Shown here piece by piece: positions 22,561 through 33,125 of a stretch of 64,000 bases of DNA. Below the pieces are notes generated by a model. The model was not told the origin of the DNA, searched no databases, and saw only the letters and a list, made by a program, of their open reading frames with translations. The stretch lies in NCBI RefSeq assembly GCF_036323735.1, contig NC_086024.1, positions 70,610,924-70,674,923 of the forward strand, given 5' to 3'. A program made the translations under genes and the position numbers. Position 1 is the stretch's first letter. Each line of letters opens with the position of its first letter. The DNA is from Rattus norvegicus. Lineage: Eukaryota > Chordata > Mammalia > Rodentia > Muridae.

Positions 22561-23294
22561 TTAGCACAAATGCTCAAATTACCCTTGATGCACAGAACAG
22601 ATGAAACTCAAGAAGGATGACCAAAATGCATATGTTTCACTCCTTTTTTAAAAGGGGAAGAAGAATAGGAGGGAATAGAGAGGCAAAGTTTAGAATATAG
22701 GCTAAAGAACACCCATTCAGAGACTGTCCCAAATGTGGCCCATATACAGCCACCAAACTAGATAAGATGGATGAAGCAAAGAAGTGCAGGCTGACAGGAA
22801 CTAGATGTAGATCTCTCCTAAGAGACAGAGCCTGAAAACAGCAAATACATAGGCGAATGCCAGCAGCCAACCACTGAACTGAGATCGGGACACCCATTAA
22901 AGGAATCAGAGAAAGGACTGAAAGAGCTTGAAGGGACTTGAGACCCCATATGAACAACATTGTCAACCAATCAGAGCTTCCAGGGACTAAGCCACTACCC
23001 AAAGACTGTACATGGACTGACCCTGGGCTCCAACTGCATAGATAGCAATGAATAGCCTAGTAAGGGCACCAGTGGAAGTGGAAGACCTTGGTCTTGCCAA
23101 GATTGAACCCCTAGTGAACATGATTCTTGGGGAGAGGATGGTAATGGGGAGAGGAAGGGGAGGGAAGCACCCATATAGAAAGGGAGTGTGACGGGTTCGG
23201 GGGATGTTGGCCTACAAACCGGGAAAGAGAATAACATTTGAAATGTAAATAAGAAATACCAAAGTTAATAAAGATGGAGAAAAAATCAAATTCA

Positions 23295-23689
23295 AGCCTC
23301 AGCAACTTATTTATTAATTTAAAGAAAATATTCCTAGACTTTTATTCTCTAAACTTTACTTGTGTCTCCACACATTTTTTATAGTATGTGTCTACTGTGT
23401 GGTAATTTAATTTTTTTTTGTATAATAGAGCATCCCAAAGAAATAGAAAACAGTTTTAAATGCAATAGTTCTCAACTATCTAGCAAGATTTGAGGATGAG
23501 AATGGAGCATTTTTACAAAATGCTAGCTCCACTACTTATAGTATGCTAACATTAGATAAGGTAAAACACTAATTTGCCAAGGTCCTATATTCATGCTATA
23601 GTTTAAAATAGAGTCATTCTCAACACCTCCAAAACACACTGAATATGAAAAATAGAGCTATGCCTACTTAGAACCATTACCCCATGTAC
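23295..23689. other. Unique sequence
   Basis: AT-rich DNA following the L1 tail. No feature recognised. Confidence 0.5.
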
Positions 23690-24345
23690 CTCTGATGTTC
23701 TTGCTACTGAAAGGTACTCTGTGCATTACCAAAAGAGAAGGGGAAAAAACATCAACAGACCCTAGGATCGACAGTGGTGATAGGCCTGCAAAATTGACTG
23801 CTGTAAGAGTAGCACAGAATTGTGGGAGTAATAAACACATACCAGATTTCAGTTAAGGATCACTCTATGGAATGGAACCCATACCCATCATTGCTTGGGT
23901 GACCGAGAACCTGGGACTCGATAGCTCAGTTTCCTAGGATAAAACCAAATACTACTCTTCTGCTAAAGGAGTCTACCAATAAAATGACTCCTAATAATAT
24001 TCTACTATATTTACAGATCAGGCTGTGCCTTCTTAAGCCATCATCAATGAAGTTTCCTCATGCACCAGATGAGAACAAATACAGAGCCTCAGAGCTTGAC
24101 AATAGGCAAAGAGTAATAGACCCTGAAAAACATAGCCCTAAAAGGGATGCTGCTATGATATCTACTCCATCATTGCTCAGAGAACTCCGTGGAAAAGGAG
24201 TTGGAAAAAGTTTAAGAGCCAGAGGGCATTGAGGACACCAAGGAATGAAGGCCTTTTAAACATAGTTGGCTGGGACCCAAATGATTGCCCAGAAACTGTA
24301 GCAATATCCATATGTCTGCACCCGATATGGTCTTAAAGCTTAGAG
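23690..24345 (+). repeat. Probable old rodent interspersed repeat, family unresolved
   Basis: The stretch with TTTAAGAGCCAGAGGGCATTGAGGACACCAAGGAA resembles a motif I recall from widely dispersed rodent repeats (often near L1-related sequence), followed by a CATATGTCTGCACCCGATATGGTC segment. I cannot assign a family with confidence. The 82-codon frame at 23984-24232 inside it shows no protein pattern. Confidence 0.35.
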
Positions 24346-24387
24346 AAATAGTTCAATGACCCAACCTTAAACAAACTACTTTCAATT

Positions 24388-24590
24388 GATAGCTACATGC
24401 AAATTAAAACATAATTTTCTCCAACCTTATCTCACTGAAGTAACTATTCACTCTTAAAGATAGGTCACATGTGTAGTGATATTTCCAAATGATACCTACA
24501 TGCAAATTAAAACATAATTTTCTACAACCTAATCTCAGTGAAGGAACTAATCACTCTTAAATTAGGTCACATGTGTCGTGATATATGTTT
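24388..24590. repeat. 103-bp tandem duplication
   Basis: GATAGCTACATGCAAATTAA at 24388 recurs as GATACCTACATGCAAATTAA at 24491, and similarity continues through AATCTCA, ACTCTTAAA and GGTCACATGTGT. The copies have drifted by several substitutions and small indels. Each contains ATGCAAAT, an octamer-type motif. Confidence 0.88.
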
Positions 24591-25294
24591 GGTTTTAAGT
24601 GAAATGCACAGTAAAACCTTTGTGTTTAGTTTTGAGTGAAATATTTCAAGAAAACAAATGTTTCAAGAAAGCCTTTGGTATACTTTGGTCAATCAGCGGC
24701 TGAGAAATAGTTTGAGTCTGTTTTGAATATTGAAGAAACAATGTCTCTCTAGAGGCAGTCTCTTGATGCTATGTGAGAGCTTGCAGCATCAACCTTGATA
24801 CTAAGCTACTTCTCGTAAACATGAAGTTCTTACTTTTCCTTATGGATAGCCATGATCAAATTGGACTTAGATATGAGTGTGTTATCTGTTATCACCATTA
24901 GTAAGAACATGATGGCTTTGGTAGTTGGAACTTGTCCCAGTCCCACCAAATTTTGTGGAAAGTTTGAATAAAGTGACTGATCTAGCTGGGTGTCTGTCCT
25001 TTCCAGGAAGGCTGAACCCATCTGCTCCTTCTGAAATTTGGACTTCGTATCTGGATGAGCTTCTCTCTTCACTGTGGCACCTATGACCAACATCAATCAA
25101 CAGAATGCTCAGCAGAGGATGATTGGTACAAATGATGTCCATGCATCTTAGGGGAGTTTCTGTCTCAGAATTTTACATCATGAGTTACACAGTTGTTTTG
25201 TTTGTATGCTTGTTTTGATTTTCACATCGTATAGTTTCTTTGCATAAATATTATGTCTTCTACTTTTGGGTTTTCATGAGATTCCTCTATAAAT
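24591..25294. other. Unresolved sequence with overlapping minus-strand frames of 86-88 codons
   Basis: Minus-strand frames at 24830-25096 and 24882-25142 overlap in different phases. Neither shows a family I recognise. The sequence is less AT-rich than its surroundings, so an old processed sequence or repeat is possible, but nothing can be named. Confidence 0.35.
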
Positions 25295-25345
25295 CCCTCT
25301 CCCTCTTCCTCTCCCTCCCCCTCCCCTCCCCCTATCTCTCACCCT

Positions 25346-25386
<41 letters not shown>

Positions 25387-25430
25387 ACTCTATAACTCTA
25401 TAACTCTATAACTCTATAACTCTATATCTA
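25295..25430. repeat. Compound simple repeat: CCCTCTC-rich, (CT)n, then (TATAACTC)n
   Basis: Pyrimidine-rich (CTCCCTCC-like) sequence passes into about 15 CT units at 25352-25382 and then five to six copies of the octamer TATAACTC up to about 25426. Confidence 0.95.
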
Positions 25431-25499
25431 TATTTTGTGGTTTTTCTTTGGCTCCTTTTACTTGATTACTTTGACCAATTAAAATTTATTTGTTTTTGA

Positions 25500-25660
25500 T
25501 TTATTTTATTTCTTACTTCTTTTTCTATAAAGAGACAGAAATGATGTTGATCTGGATGGGAGGGTAGGTGGGATGAACTGGGAGTTGTAGTGAGATGAAA
25601 AAGTATAATCAGAACATATTTTATAAAATGTCTATTTTGAATAAAATAAGAGTCAGTCCC
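25500..25660 (+). mobile_element. Probable old L1 3' end remnant
   Basis: GGGAGGGTAGGTGGGATGAACTGGGAG, then AAAGTATAATCAGAACATATTTTATAAAATG and GAATAAAATAAG, resemble the terminal 3' UTR of old rodent L1s. Short and diverged. Confidence 0.45.
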
Positions 25661-25859
25661 ATGTTTCCAATTATTTTGCTACAATCTCGCCTTAGCCACA
25701 GTGAGATCCGCAAAACAATGATAAGTTTTCTTGTGTTTTTTCTGTCTTAGTGAAGACTTTTCTCTAGTGCAGTTCCTGTGAAATAAAAAGTAGAATTGCA
25801 ACTTTCAGGCAACACAAAACAAACTTTATGTTTTTATATACTTTGTTTTCTTTTGATAT

Positions 25860-26020
25860 TTGTGGAACACATATACATAAATATACATATAAGTATATGG
25901 AGAGAGAAGACATGATCTTGGTGTGTAGGGTGGGAAGAGTGTGAAATGATTTGAGGAGGGAGAAGAATATAGTCAAAATGCATTGTATGATTATTTGAAT
26001 AAAAACATTTTCAGAAAACA
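25860..26020 (+). mobile_element. Probable old L1 3' end remnant
   Basis: GGGTGGGAAGAGTGTGAAATGATTTGAGGAGGG, then ATATAGTCAAAATGCATTGTATGA and GAATAAAAACATTTTC, have the same order as the preceding remnant. A local tandem arrangement of two L1 tails, or one element duplicated, is possible. Confidence 0.45.
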
Positions 26021-26235
26021 AGTGAATATCTGAATATCAAGTAAGAAAGGGAACATTATTTGTGGAATTTAAAAGAAGAAAGTAGATATTTATGAGCCTA
26101 AGAGTATAGTAAGTACTACAGCTATCCAGAGACATTACTCATCAGTAAAGAACATGTATTACTCTAGTACAGGACCTATATATATTTGAAATATCTAAAT
26201 TTGATATGTAAATTTGAAATTTTTCAATATTTGGG

Positions 26236-26400
26236 CCCATCATGAATGTCTGGTGGCTCACAACCACCTATAACCACCTCTGAGAAATTCAATGAACTCT
26301 TCTTGGATCTTATTATTTAGATGTTTCCACACAGAAGCACTCAGTTAAACAAGTGATTAAAATGTAAAATAAAATAACAAATAAAAATATAACAACAAAG
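26236..26400 (+). mobile_element. B2 SINE 3' remnant, diverged
   Basis: TGGTGGCTCACAACCACCTATAACCACCTC corresponds to the middle of B2, followed by an A-rich tail of AATAAAATAACAAATAAA type. The tRNA-like head is missing or unrecognisable. Confidence 0.5.
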
Positions 26401-27492
26401 ATTTTTATTTTCTTACCTTAAATAAAAATGTTGGGATTCAATTCCCCATCTGTGTTCCAGAGCTAAGGCTAAGTTCCAGAGTACTCCGTACCCAAATCCT
26501 GCCTGGAGAGAGCTGGTCTACTACAAGTTCTCTCATTGCTGAGCCCAAAGGTGAGACTACCACTTTCGCTCCTAACACTGTCCAAAATTCAAAGCACGTA
26601 TTGTACCACACACAATAATAATGGTAGACTTCAAACACACTACTTTCATTAATGAACAGATCATGGAGAAAGAAACTAAACAGAGACAAAGCTAAAGTCC
26701 AAATGGATCAAAGACCTCCACATAAGCCAGGTACAGTGAAATTTAATAGATGACAAAGTGGGGAAGACCCTCAAACACATAGGCACAGGTGAAAATTTCA
26801 TGAACAGAACACCAGTGGCTTATGTTCTAAGATCTAGAATCAACAAATGGGACCTCACAAAATTGCAAAGCTTCTGTAAGGCAAAGGACATTGTCAATAG
26901 GACAAATGGCAACCAACAGAATAGCAAAGATCTCTGTCAGTCCTACATCTGATAGAGGGCTAATATCTAATGTATACAAAGATCTCCAGTGTTAGACTCC
27001 AGAGAAATAAATAAACCTACTGGGTACAGAGTTAAACAAAGAATTCTCAACTGAGGAATATGGAATGGCTAAGAAGCAACTAAAGATATGTTTAACATCC
27101 TCAGTCATCAGGAAAATGCAAATCAAAACAACCCTGAGATTCTACCTCAAACCAGTCAGAATGGCTAAGATCAAAAACTCAGGTGACAGTAGATGCTTGC
27201 TAAGATGTAGAGAAGGAGGAACACTCCTCCATTGATGGTAGGATTGCAAGCTGGTATAACCACTCTGGACATCAGTCAGGTGGTTCCTCAGAAAATTGGA
27301 TGTAGTGTTACCTGAGGACTCAGCAATACCTTTCCTGGCCATACCCCAAAAAGCTCTAACATACAACAAGGACACATGCTCTACTCTGTTGATAGCAGCC
27401 TTATTTATAATAGCCAGATGCTTAAAATAATCCAGATGTCCTCCAACAGAGGAATGAATACAGAAAATGTGGTATTTTACACAAAAGAACTA

Positions 27493-28719
27493 CTACTCAA
27501 AAATCAAGTGACCATAGGTGTGTGGGTTCATTTCTGGGTCATCAGTTCTATTCCATTGGTCTATCTGTCTGTCTCTGTACCAATACCATGCAGTTTTTAT
27601 CACTATTGCTCTGTAATACTGCTTGAGTTCAGGGATAGTGATTCCCCCTGAAGTCCTTTTATTGTTGAGGATAGCTTTAGCTATCCTGGGTTTTTTGTTA
27701 TTCCAGATGAATTTGCAAATTTTTCTGTCTAACTCTTTGAAGAATTGGATTGGTATTTTGATGGGGATTGCATTGAATCTGTAGATTGCTTTTGGTAAAA
27801 TGGCCATTTTTACTATATTAATCCTGCCAATCCATGAGCATGGGAGATCTTTCCATCTTCTGAGGTCTTCTTCAATTTCTTTCCTCAGTGTCTTGAAGTT
27901 CTTATTGTACAGATCTTTTACTTGCTTTGTTAAAGTCACACCGAGGTACTTTATATTATTTGGGACTATTATGAAGGGTGTCGTTTCCCTAATTTCTTTC
28001 TCGGCTTGTTTCTCTTTTGTATAGAGGAAGGCAACTGATTTATTTGAGTTAATTTTATACCCAGCCACTTTGCTGAAGTTGTTTATCAGCTTTAGTAGTT
28101 CTCTGGTGGAACTTTTGGGATCACTTAAATATACTATCTTGTCATCAGCAAATAGTGATATTTTGACCTCTTCTTTTCCGACCTGTATCCCCTTGATCTC
28201 CTTTTGTTGTCTGATTGCTCTGGCTAGAACTTCAAGAACTATATTGAATAAGTAGGGAGAGAGTGGGCAGCCTTGTCTAGTCCCTGATTCTAGTGGGATT
28301 GCTTCAAGTTTCTCTCCATTTAGTTTAATGTTAGCAACTGGTTTGCTGTATATGGCTTTTACTATGTTTAGGTATGGGCCTTGAATTCCTATTCTTTCCA
28401 GGACTTTTATCATGAAAGGGTGTTGAATTTTGTCAAATGCTTTCTCAGCATCTAATGAAATGATCATGTGGTTCTGTTCTTTCACTTTGTTTATATAATG
28501 GATCACGTTGATGGTTTTCCGTATATTAAACCATCCCTGCATGCCTGGGATGAAGCCTACTTGATCATGGTGGATGATTGTTTTGATGTGCTCTTGCCTC
28601 ACATATAAAAGAGACACGTGCTCCACTATGTTCATCGCAGCCTTATTTATAATAGCCAGAAACTGGAAAGAACCCAGATGCCCTTCAACAGAGGAATGGA
28701 TACAGAAAATGTGGTACAT
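27493..28719 (-). pseudogene. Chimeric 408-codon frame: antisense L1 leader plus undamaged L1 RT core
   Basis: Read on the minus strand, the first ~41 residues (from MYHIFCIHSSVEG) are antisense to the ORF2 C-terminus in the plus-oriented segment. The frame then crosses the inversion junction near 28595 into sense ORF2. It carries RT motif A (SLDAEKAFDKIQ), motif B (SGTRQGCPLSP), motif C FADD intact at 28141-28152, and KYLGVTL, then the thumb-like region to YGHLIF, where the TSD supplies a stop. The endonuclease and cysteine-rich parts are absent. The frame is an accident of twin priming; whether it is ever transcribed cannot be told from sequence. Confidence 0.85.
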
Positions 28720-28870
28720 CTACACAATGGAATATTACTCAGCTATCAAAAACAATGAGTTTATGAAATTCGTAGGCAAATGGTTGGAACTGGAAAATAT
28801 CATCCTGAGTGAGCTAACCCAATCACAGAAAGACATACATTGTATGCACTCATTGATAAGTGGCTATTAG
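28574..28870 (+). pseudogene. L1 ORF2 C-terminal end, 98 codons, in the plus segment of the inverted L1
   Basis: After a short leader from the inverted segment, the frame reads the last ~90 residues of ORF2p (from YKRDTCSTMFIAALF to the natural stop after HSLISGY). It is intact but lacks every catalytic domain. Confidence 0.8.
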
Positions 28871-30860
28871 CCCAAATGCTTGAATTACCCTAGATCCCTA
28901 GAACAAACGAAACTCAAGACGGATGATCAAAATGTGAATGCTTCACTCCTTCTTTAAATGAGGAAAAAGAATACCCTTGGGAGGGAAGGGAGAGGCAAAG
29001 ATTAAAACAGAGACTGAAGGAACACCCATTGAGAGCCTGCCCCACATGTGGCCCATACATATACAGCCACCCAATTAGACAAGATGGATGAAGCAAAGAA
29101 GTGCAGACCGACAGGAGCTGGATGTAGATCGCTCCTGAGAGACACAGCCAGAATACAGCAAATACAGGGGCGAATGCCAGCAGCAAACCACTGAACTGAG
29201 AATAGGTCCCCCGTTGAAGGAATCAGAGGAAGAACTGGAAGAGCTTGAAGGGACTCGAGACCCCAAAAGTACAACAATGTCAAGCAACCAGAGCTTCCAG
29301 GGACTAAGTCACTACCTAAAGACTATACATGGACTGACCCTGGACTCTGACCCCATAGGTAGCAATGAATATCCTAGTAAGAGCACCAGTGGAAGGGGAA
29401 GCCCTGGGTCCTGCTAAGACTGAACCCCCAGTGAACTAGACTATGGGGGGAGGGCGGCAATGGGGGGAGGGTTGGGAGGGGAACACCCATAAGGAAGGGG
29501 AGGGGGAGGGGGATGTTTGCCCGGAAACCGGGAAAGGGAATAACACTTGAAATGTATATATGAAATACTCAAGTTAATAAAAAAAAAAAAAAAACTACTA
29601 CTCAGCTATTAAAAACAATGACTTCATGAAATTCTTTGGCAAATGGATGGAACTAGAAAATAATCATCCTGAGTGAGGTAACCCAATCACAAAAGAACAC
29701 ACATGGTATGTACTCCCTGATAAATAGATATTAACCCCAATGCTCAGAATACCCAAGTTACAATTCACAGACCATATGAAGCTCAAGAAGAAGGAAGGCA
29801 AACATGTGAATGTTTCAGTTTTTCTTAAAAGGGGGAACAAAATACCCATGGGAGGTAGAAAGGTGGGATGGACTTGGGAGGAATGGAGGAGGGGGAAGGG
29901 AAAAGAGTCAGGATTAAGTATGAGATGAGATGAGGAATATATTCAGAGGGTCAGGAATTTGAACAGAGGTGTGTAGTAATGGGGGATAGGGAACTGGGGG
30001 TAAGCACCAGCATGCCCCAGAAGCCAGAAAAGCAAGAGGCTCCCAGGACTGAACAGAGATGGGATTAGCTGAAATGTTCAACAAAGGGGAGAAAGAACCT
30101 ATAGACACCTTATCAAGAGGTTAGGCAAGGCCCCTGGTTGGGGGATGGGGCCACTCACCCTTCTCAAAATTTTTAACCCAGAATTGTACCTGTCTGAAGA
30201 AAATACAGTGGAAAAGAGGGAAGCAGAGACTGAAGGAAAGGCCATCCAGACACTGCCCCACCTGGGGATCCATCCCAAATACAGCCACCAAACCCAGTCA
30301 CTATTGCTGATGCCAAGAAGCACTTGCTGACAGGAGCCTGATAAGGATGTCTCCTGAGAGGCTTTTCTAGAGCCTTACTGATACATATGAGGATGCTAGC
30401 AGCTAATCATCAGAATGAGCACAGGGGCCCCAATGGAGGAATTAGGGAACGGACTAAAGCTGAAGATTTTTGCAACCCCAAAGGACAAAAGGAAGAACAA
30501 CAATATAAACCATCTATGCCCTCCCAGAGCACCCAGGACTAAAGCATAAACCAAAAAGTATACATGATCTCTAGCTGCATATGTAGCAGAGGACAGCATT
30601 GTGTGGCATCAATAGGATGAGAGCCCTTGTTCCTGTGAAGACCCTTTTTCCCAATGTAGGGAAATGCCAGTGTGTAAAGGTGGAGTAGGTGTATGGAAGG
30701 AGGAGCATCCTCATAGAAGCAGGGGGAAAGGGTATGGGATTGGGGAGACTGGGAAAGGCAATATTTGAAATAAAAATACTTAAAATATCCAATAAAAATT
30801 AAAAATAAATAAATAAATAAATCTCAAAAAATTAAAAATGTTGGGGAATAAAGCTGATTT

Positions 30861-30927
30861 AATAAAGCTTATTAAGCATCGCTTCTCGGCCTTTTGGCTA
30901 AGATCAAGTGTAATAAAGCTTATTAAG
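30861..30927 (+). pseudogene. Tailless U2 snRNA 5'-end retrocopy with perfect 16-bp TSD
   Basis: Positions 30878-30911 match the first 34 nt of U2 snRNA (ATCGCTTCTCGGCCTTTTGG, GCTAAGATCAAGTGT). One extra C precedes them. The exact 16-bp repeat AATAAAGCTTATTAAG flanks the insert at 30861-30876 and 30912-30927. There is no poly(A) tail. The copy contains the 5' stem-loop and stops just before the branch-point-recognition region, so it cannot act as U2. It lies 15 bp beyond the right TSD of the old L1. Confidence 0.95.
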
Positions 30928-31411
30928 ACAGTGTTTTCTCAAATCACTTAGTTATTAAGAGGTACAATGAAATTACCTGTAGAATGTACAAAGACATTTG
31001 TGATCTAAGTGATAACAATATAAAACTTTTATAATTAAATAATTTCAAACACTTTTATGTGATTGATTAATATGCACATTAGAGCAAGAGTTATCAAGCA
31101 CATACTTCATTGTAAAGTGGGAACCTTGATGTTTCCAGAGCCTTCATGGAGACATTTCTTTAGATTTTTCAATTAGAATGATAATAACTACGGGACCAGA
31201 AAACGTACTGTGAAAATGTCTTTTGTGTGTGGCAGGGAAGCTGCACCATAAAATCTGTACAGTATGACTGTCAAAACAAGATAAACAACTCCAGTTGAGA
31301 ACTGAGGATGGATATGGAAAATCTCACAGGGCTCCACGACTAGATGAAATGTTAGACATAGACAGTCAGTGTTAAGGGGTTGAGCACCGGTCTCCACAAG
31401 GGATGGGCATC
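30928..31411. other. Unique sequence
   Basis: No gene, RNA or nameable repeat seen. Confidence 0.5.
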
Positions 31412-31833
31412 TTTTTTTTTTATTAACTTGAGTATTTCTTATATAGATTTCGAGTGTTATTCCCTTCCCCCCTCCCCTTCCTTATGGGTGTTCCCCTCCC
31501 AACCCTCCCCCCATTGCCGCCCTCCCCCCAACAGTCAAGTTCACTGGGGGTTCAGTCTTAGCAGGACCCAGGGCTTCCCCTTCCACTGGTGCTCTTACTA
31601 GGATATTCATTGCTACCTATGAGGTCAGAGTCCAAGGTCAGTCCATGTATAGTCTTTAGGTAGTGGCTTAGTCCCTGGAAGCTCTGGTTGCTTGGTATTG
31701 TTGTACATATGGGGTCTCGAGCCCCTTCAAGCTCTTCCAGTTCTTTCTCTGATTCCTTCAACGGGGGTCCTCTTCTCAGTTCAGTGGTTTGCTGCTGGCA
31801 TTCGCCTCTGTATTTGCTGTATTCTGGCTGTGT
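31412..31833 (-). mobile_element. Young L1 3' UTR-only insertion, minus strand
   Basis: Begins with the T tract and TATTAACTTGAGTATTTC, the reverse complement of the young L1 terminus. It continues through the pyrimidine-rich tract and GGACCCAGGGCTTCCCC to CTGGCTGTGTC, where it stops within the 3' UTR. Low divergence. A CATCTT repeat at 31408-31413 and 31834-31839 is only a weak TSD candidate. Confidence 0.92.
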
Positions 31834-33020
31834 CATCTTAATAGGCTATCCAAACAGTCACCTCTAAACATATACACATAGAAGCAACACTAAATGGACT
31901 CAGCCTAGAGTATGTGTTTTCAATAATAATAAAGAAGAGGTCTTGGTGTACAGGAGAAACGTTGATGGCCCATGGAACGAATTGCAGAGAGATGGACAGA
32001 GGGAATGTACATTGTAAGTATAGTACTCATTTATGAAATTCTTAGAAAATTAAATTAGTAAAAATAGAGCACTGAAAGGCTTGCTAAAAGGTCTTACTGA
32101 ACGATTGTAGGGTGGGATATTGAATATGGAAATAAAGAAATGAAAAAATAAGAATATCTCTGAATGAAGAAAAGAGAAGAGGTAAGCACAGTGTCATCTA
32201 AATAATGTGCAAATACATATTCCTACATAGAACCTGACCACAATCACATTGGCTTATTATGTAAAAGCAATGGTAGATTTTTACAAAAAACATGAAACAT
32301 CATATTTGTAACATCAGTTTACCATTTGTTTTGATGTTTTTATGTACCATTTAATCCTGTTAACGTATCTGTCTGTATAGGTACTTATCTCTTATTCACA
32401 GTGAAAACAATTATACATATTCATATAGCTCTTCAGTATATAGAGCACAAAATAGTGATATTTACCGAACAAGATTTATTTGCCTCCAAATATAATATGT
32501 TTAACATCTTCTTACTCCTCAAAATTAATTGGAAATCTCTCTCATTCGCTGGTACTGTTTTCTTCTGACTGTGACCCAGACTTACCTTATTGATACCTTG
32601 ATTTAGTGAATGCTGACTTTCACTGATAACAAGTTCATTTTCGTTACTGTAAGGCAAAGACATACTGCAATAAAGATCTACTTGCCACTGCATCCATTTG
32701 AGTTTACATTAATTTTAGAAAAATAAGAAACTTTATTTCAGTGGTGAAGGAAAATTTCATATTATTAAATTTTTAATATCATACAGTTCATCATGTAGCA
32801 AAAAGGTAGAAAGTTCAGATAAGATTTTCAAAGAAATATGATCCAGAGTTGTATCTGACTACCCTCTGGATTTAATATAAGCTTTTGTAACTTGCAAACA
32901 CTGGCTCTAGTATTAGTGATTTATTTTCATTATTCATTAATATAGTGACCTCATTTCATTAGAGATTATATGCAATCAGTCATAAATTTACCTACTGTTC
33001 TATATGAGCATGCATAATAA

Positions 33021-33125
33021 TGTGTGTGTGAATTTGCATGTGTGTGTATGTGTTTGTGTGTGGAGGGGTTTAAAAGAGAGATGGAGAGAGATGAGAGAGA
33101 TAGAGAGGGAGAGAAAGAGAAGAGA
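33021..33125. repeat. GT-rich then GAGA-rich low-complexity sequence
   Basis: Imperfect TG repeats pass into imperfect GAGA repeats. Confidence 0.8.

Larger units (their letters stand above)
18119..23294 (+). mobile_element. Nearly full-span L1 with 5' UTR and ORF2 but no ORF1
   Basis: An 8-bp direct repeat, CAAATTCA, at 18119-18126 and 23287-23294 brackets the element precisely, though it is short. The GC-richer 5' UTR runs from 18127 to about 18835. The sequence then passes directly into the endonuclease part of ORF2 (AATAAGGACCCAAAGTTTTGCTGCC), so ORF1, the inter-ORF region and the start of ORF2 are absent. ORF2 then continues with several frameshifts and stops, followed by the 3' UTR and an AATAAAGATGGAGAAAAAA tail. 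A truncated ID sits in the 5' UTR. The element is dead. Confidence 0.88.
27488..29604 (+). mobile_element. Younger 5'-inverted (twin-primed) L1 nested in the old L1, 12-bp TSD
   Basis: AACTACTACTCA at 27488-27499 recurs at 29593-29604, and removing the insert rejoins the host L1 exactly. The left segment, to about 28595, is L1 ORF2 on the minus strand from the region just after the RT core back to its upstream part. The right segment, from about 28596, is the ORF2 C-terminus and 3' UTR on the plus strand with poly(A) at 29577-29592. About 200 codons of ORF2 between the two segments are missing. The TCA at the left junction is shared between target and L1, fitting microhomology-primed second-strand start. 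Confidence 0.94.
26424..30848 (+). mobile_element. Old, internally deleted L1 with ~12-bp TSD, hosting a younger L1
   Basis: The direct repeat AAAAATGTTGGG at 26424-26435 and 30834-30845 brackets the element. The left end is a piece of L1 5' UTR (26436-26575), joined to a piece of the endonuclease region (about 26580-26690), joined to the C-terminal ORF2 region (from about 26692). ORF2 continues to about 27487, is interrupted by the nested L1 (27488-29604), then resumes with the ORF2 end and a long 3' UTR to AATAAAAATTAAAAATAAAT near 30810. Coding frames are thoroughly broken. Confidence 0.87.

Noticed and set aside
30878..30911. Functional U2 snRNA gene
   Set aside because: Only the first 34 nt are present; the branch-recognition, Sm site and 3' stem-loops are missing, and TSDs show it is a retrocopy.
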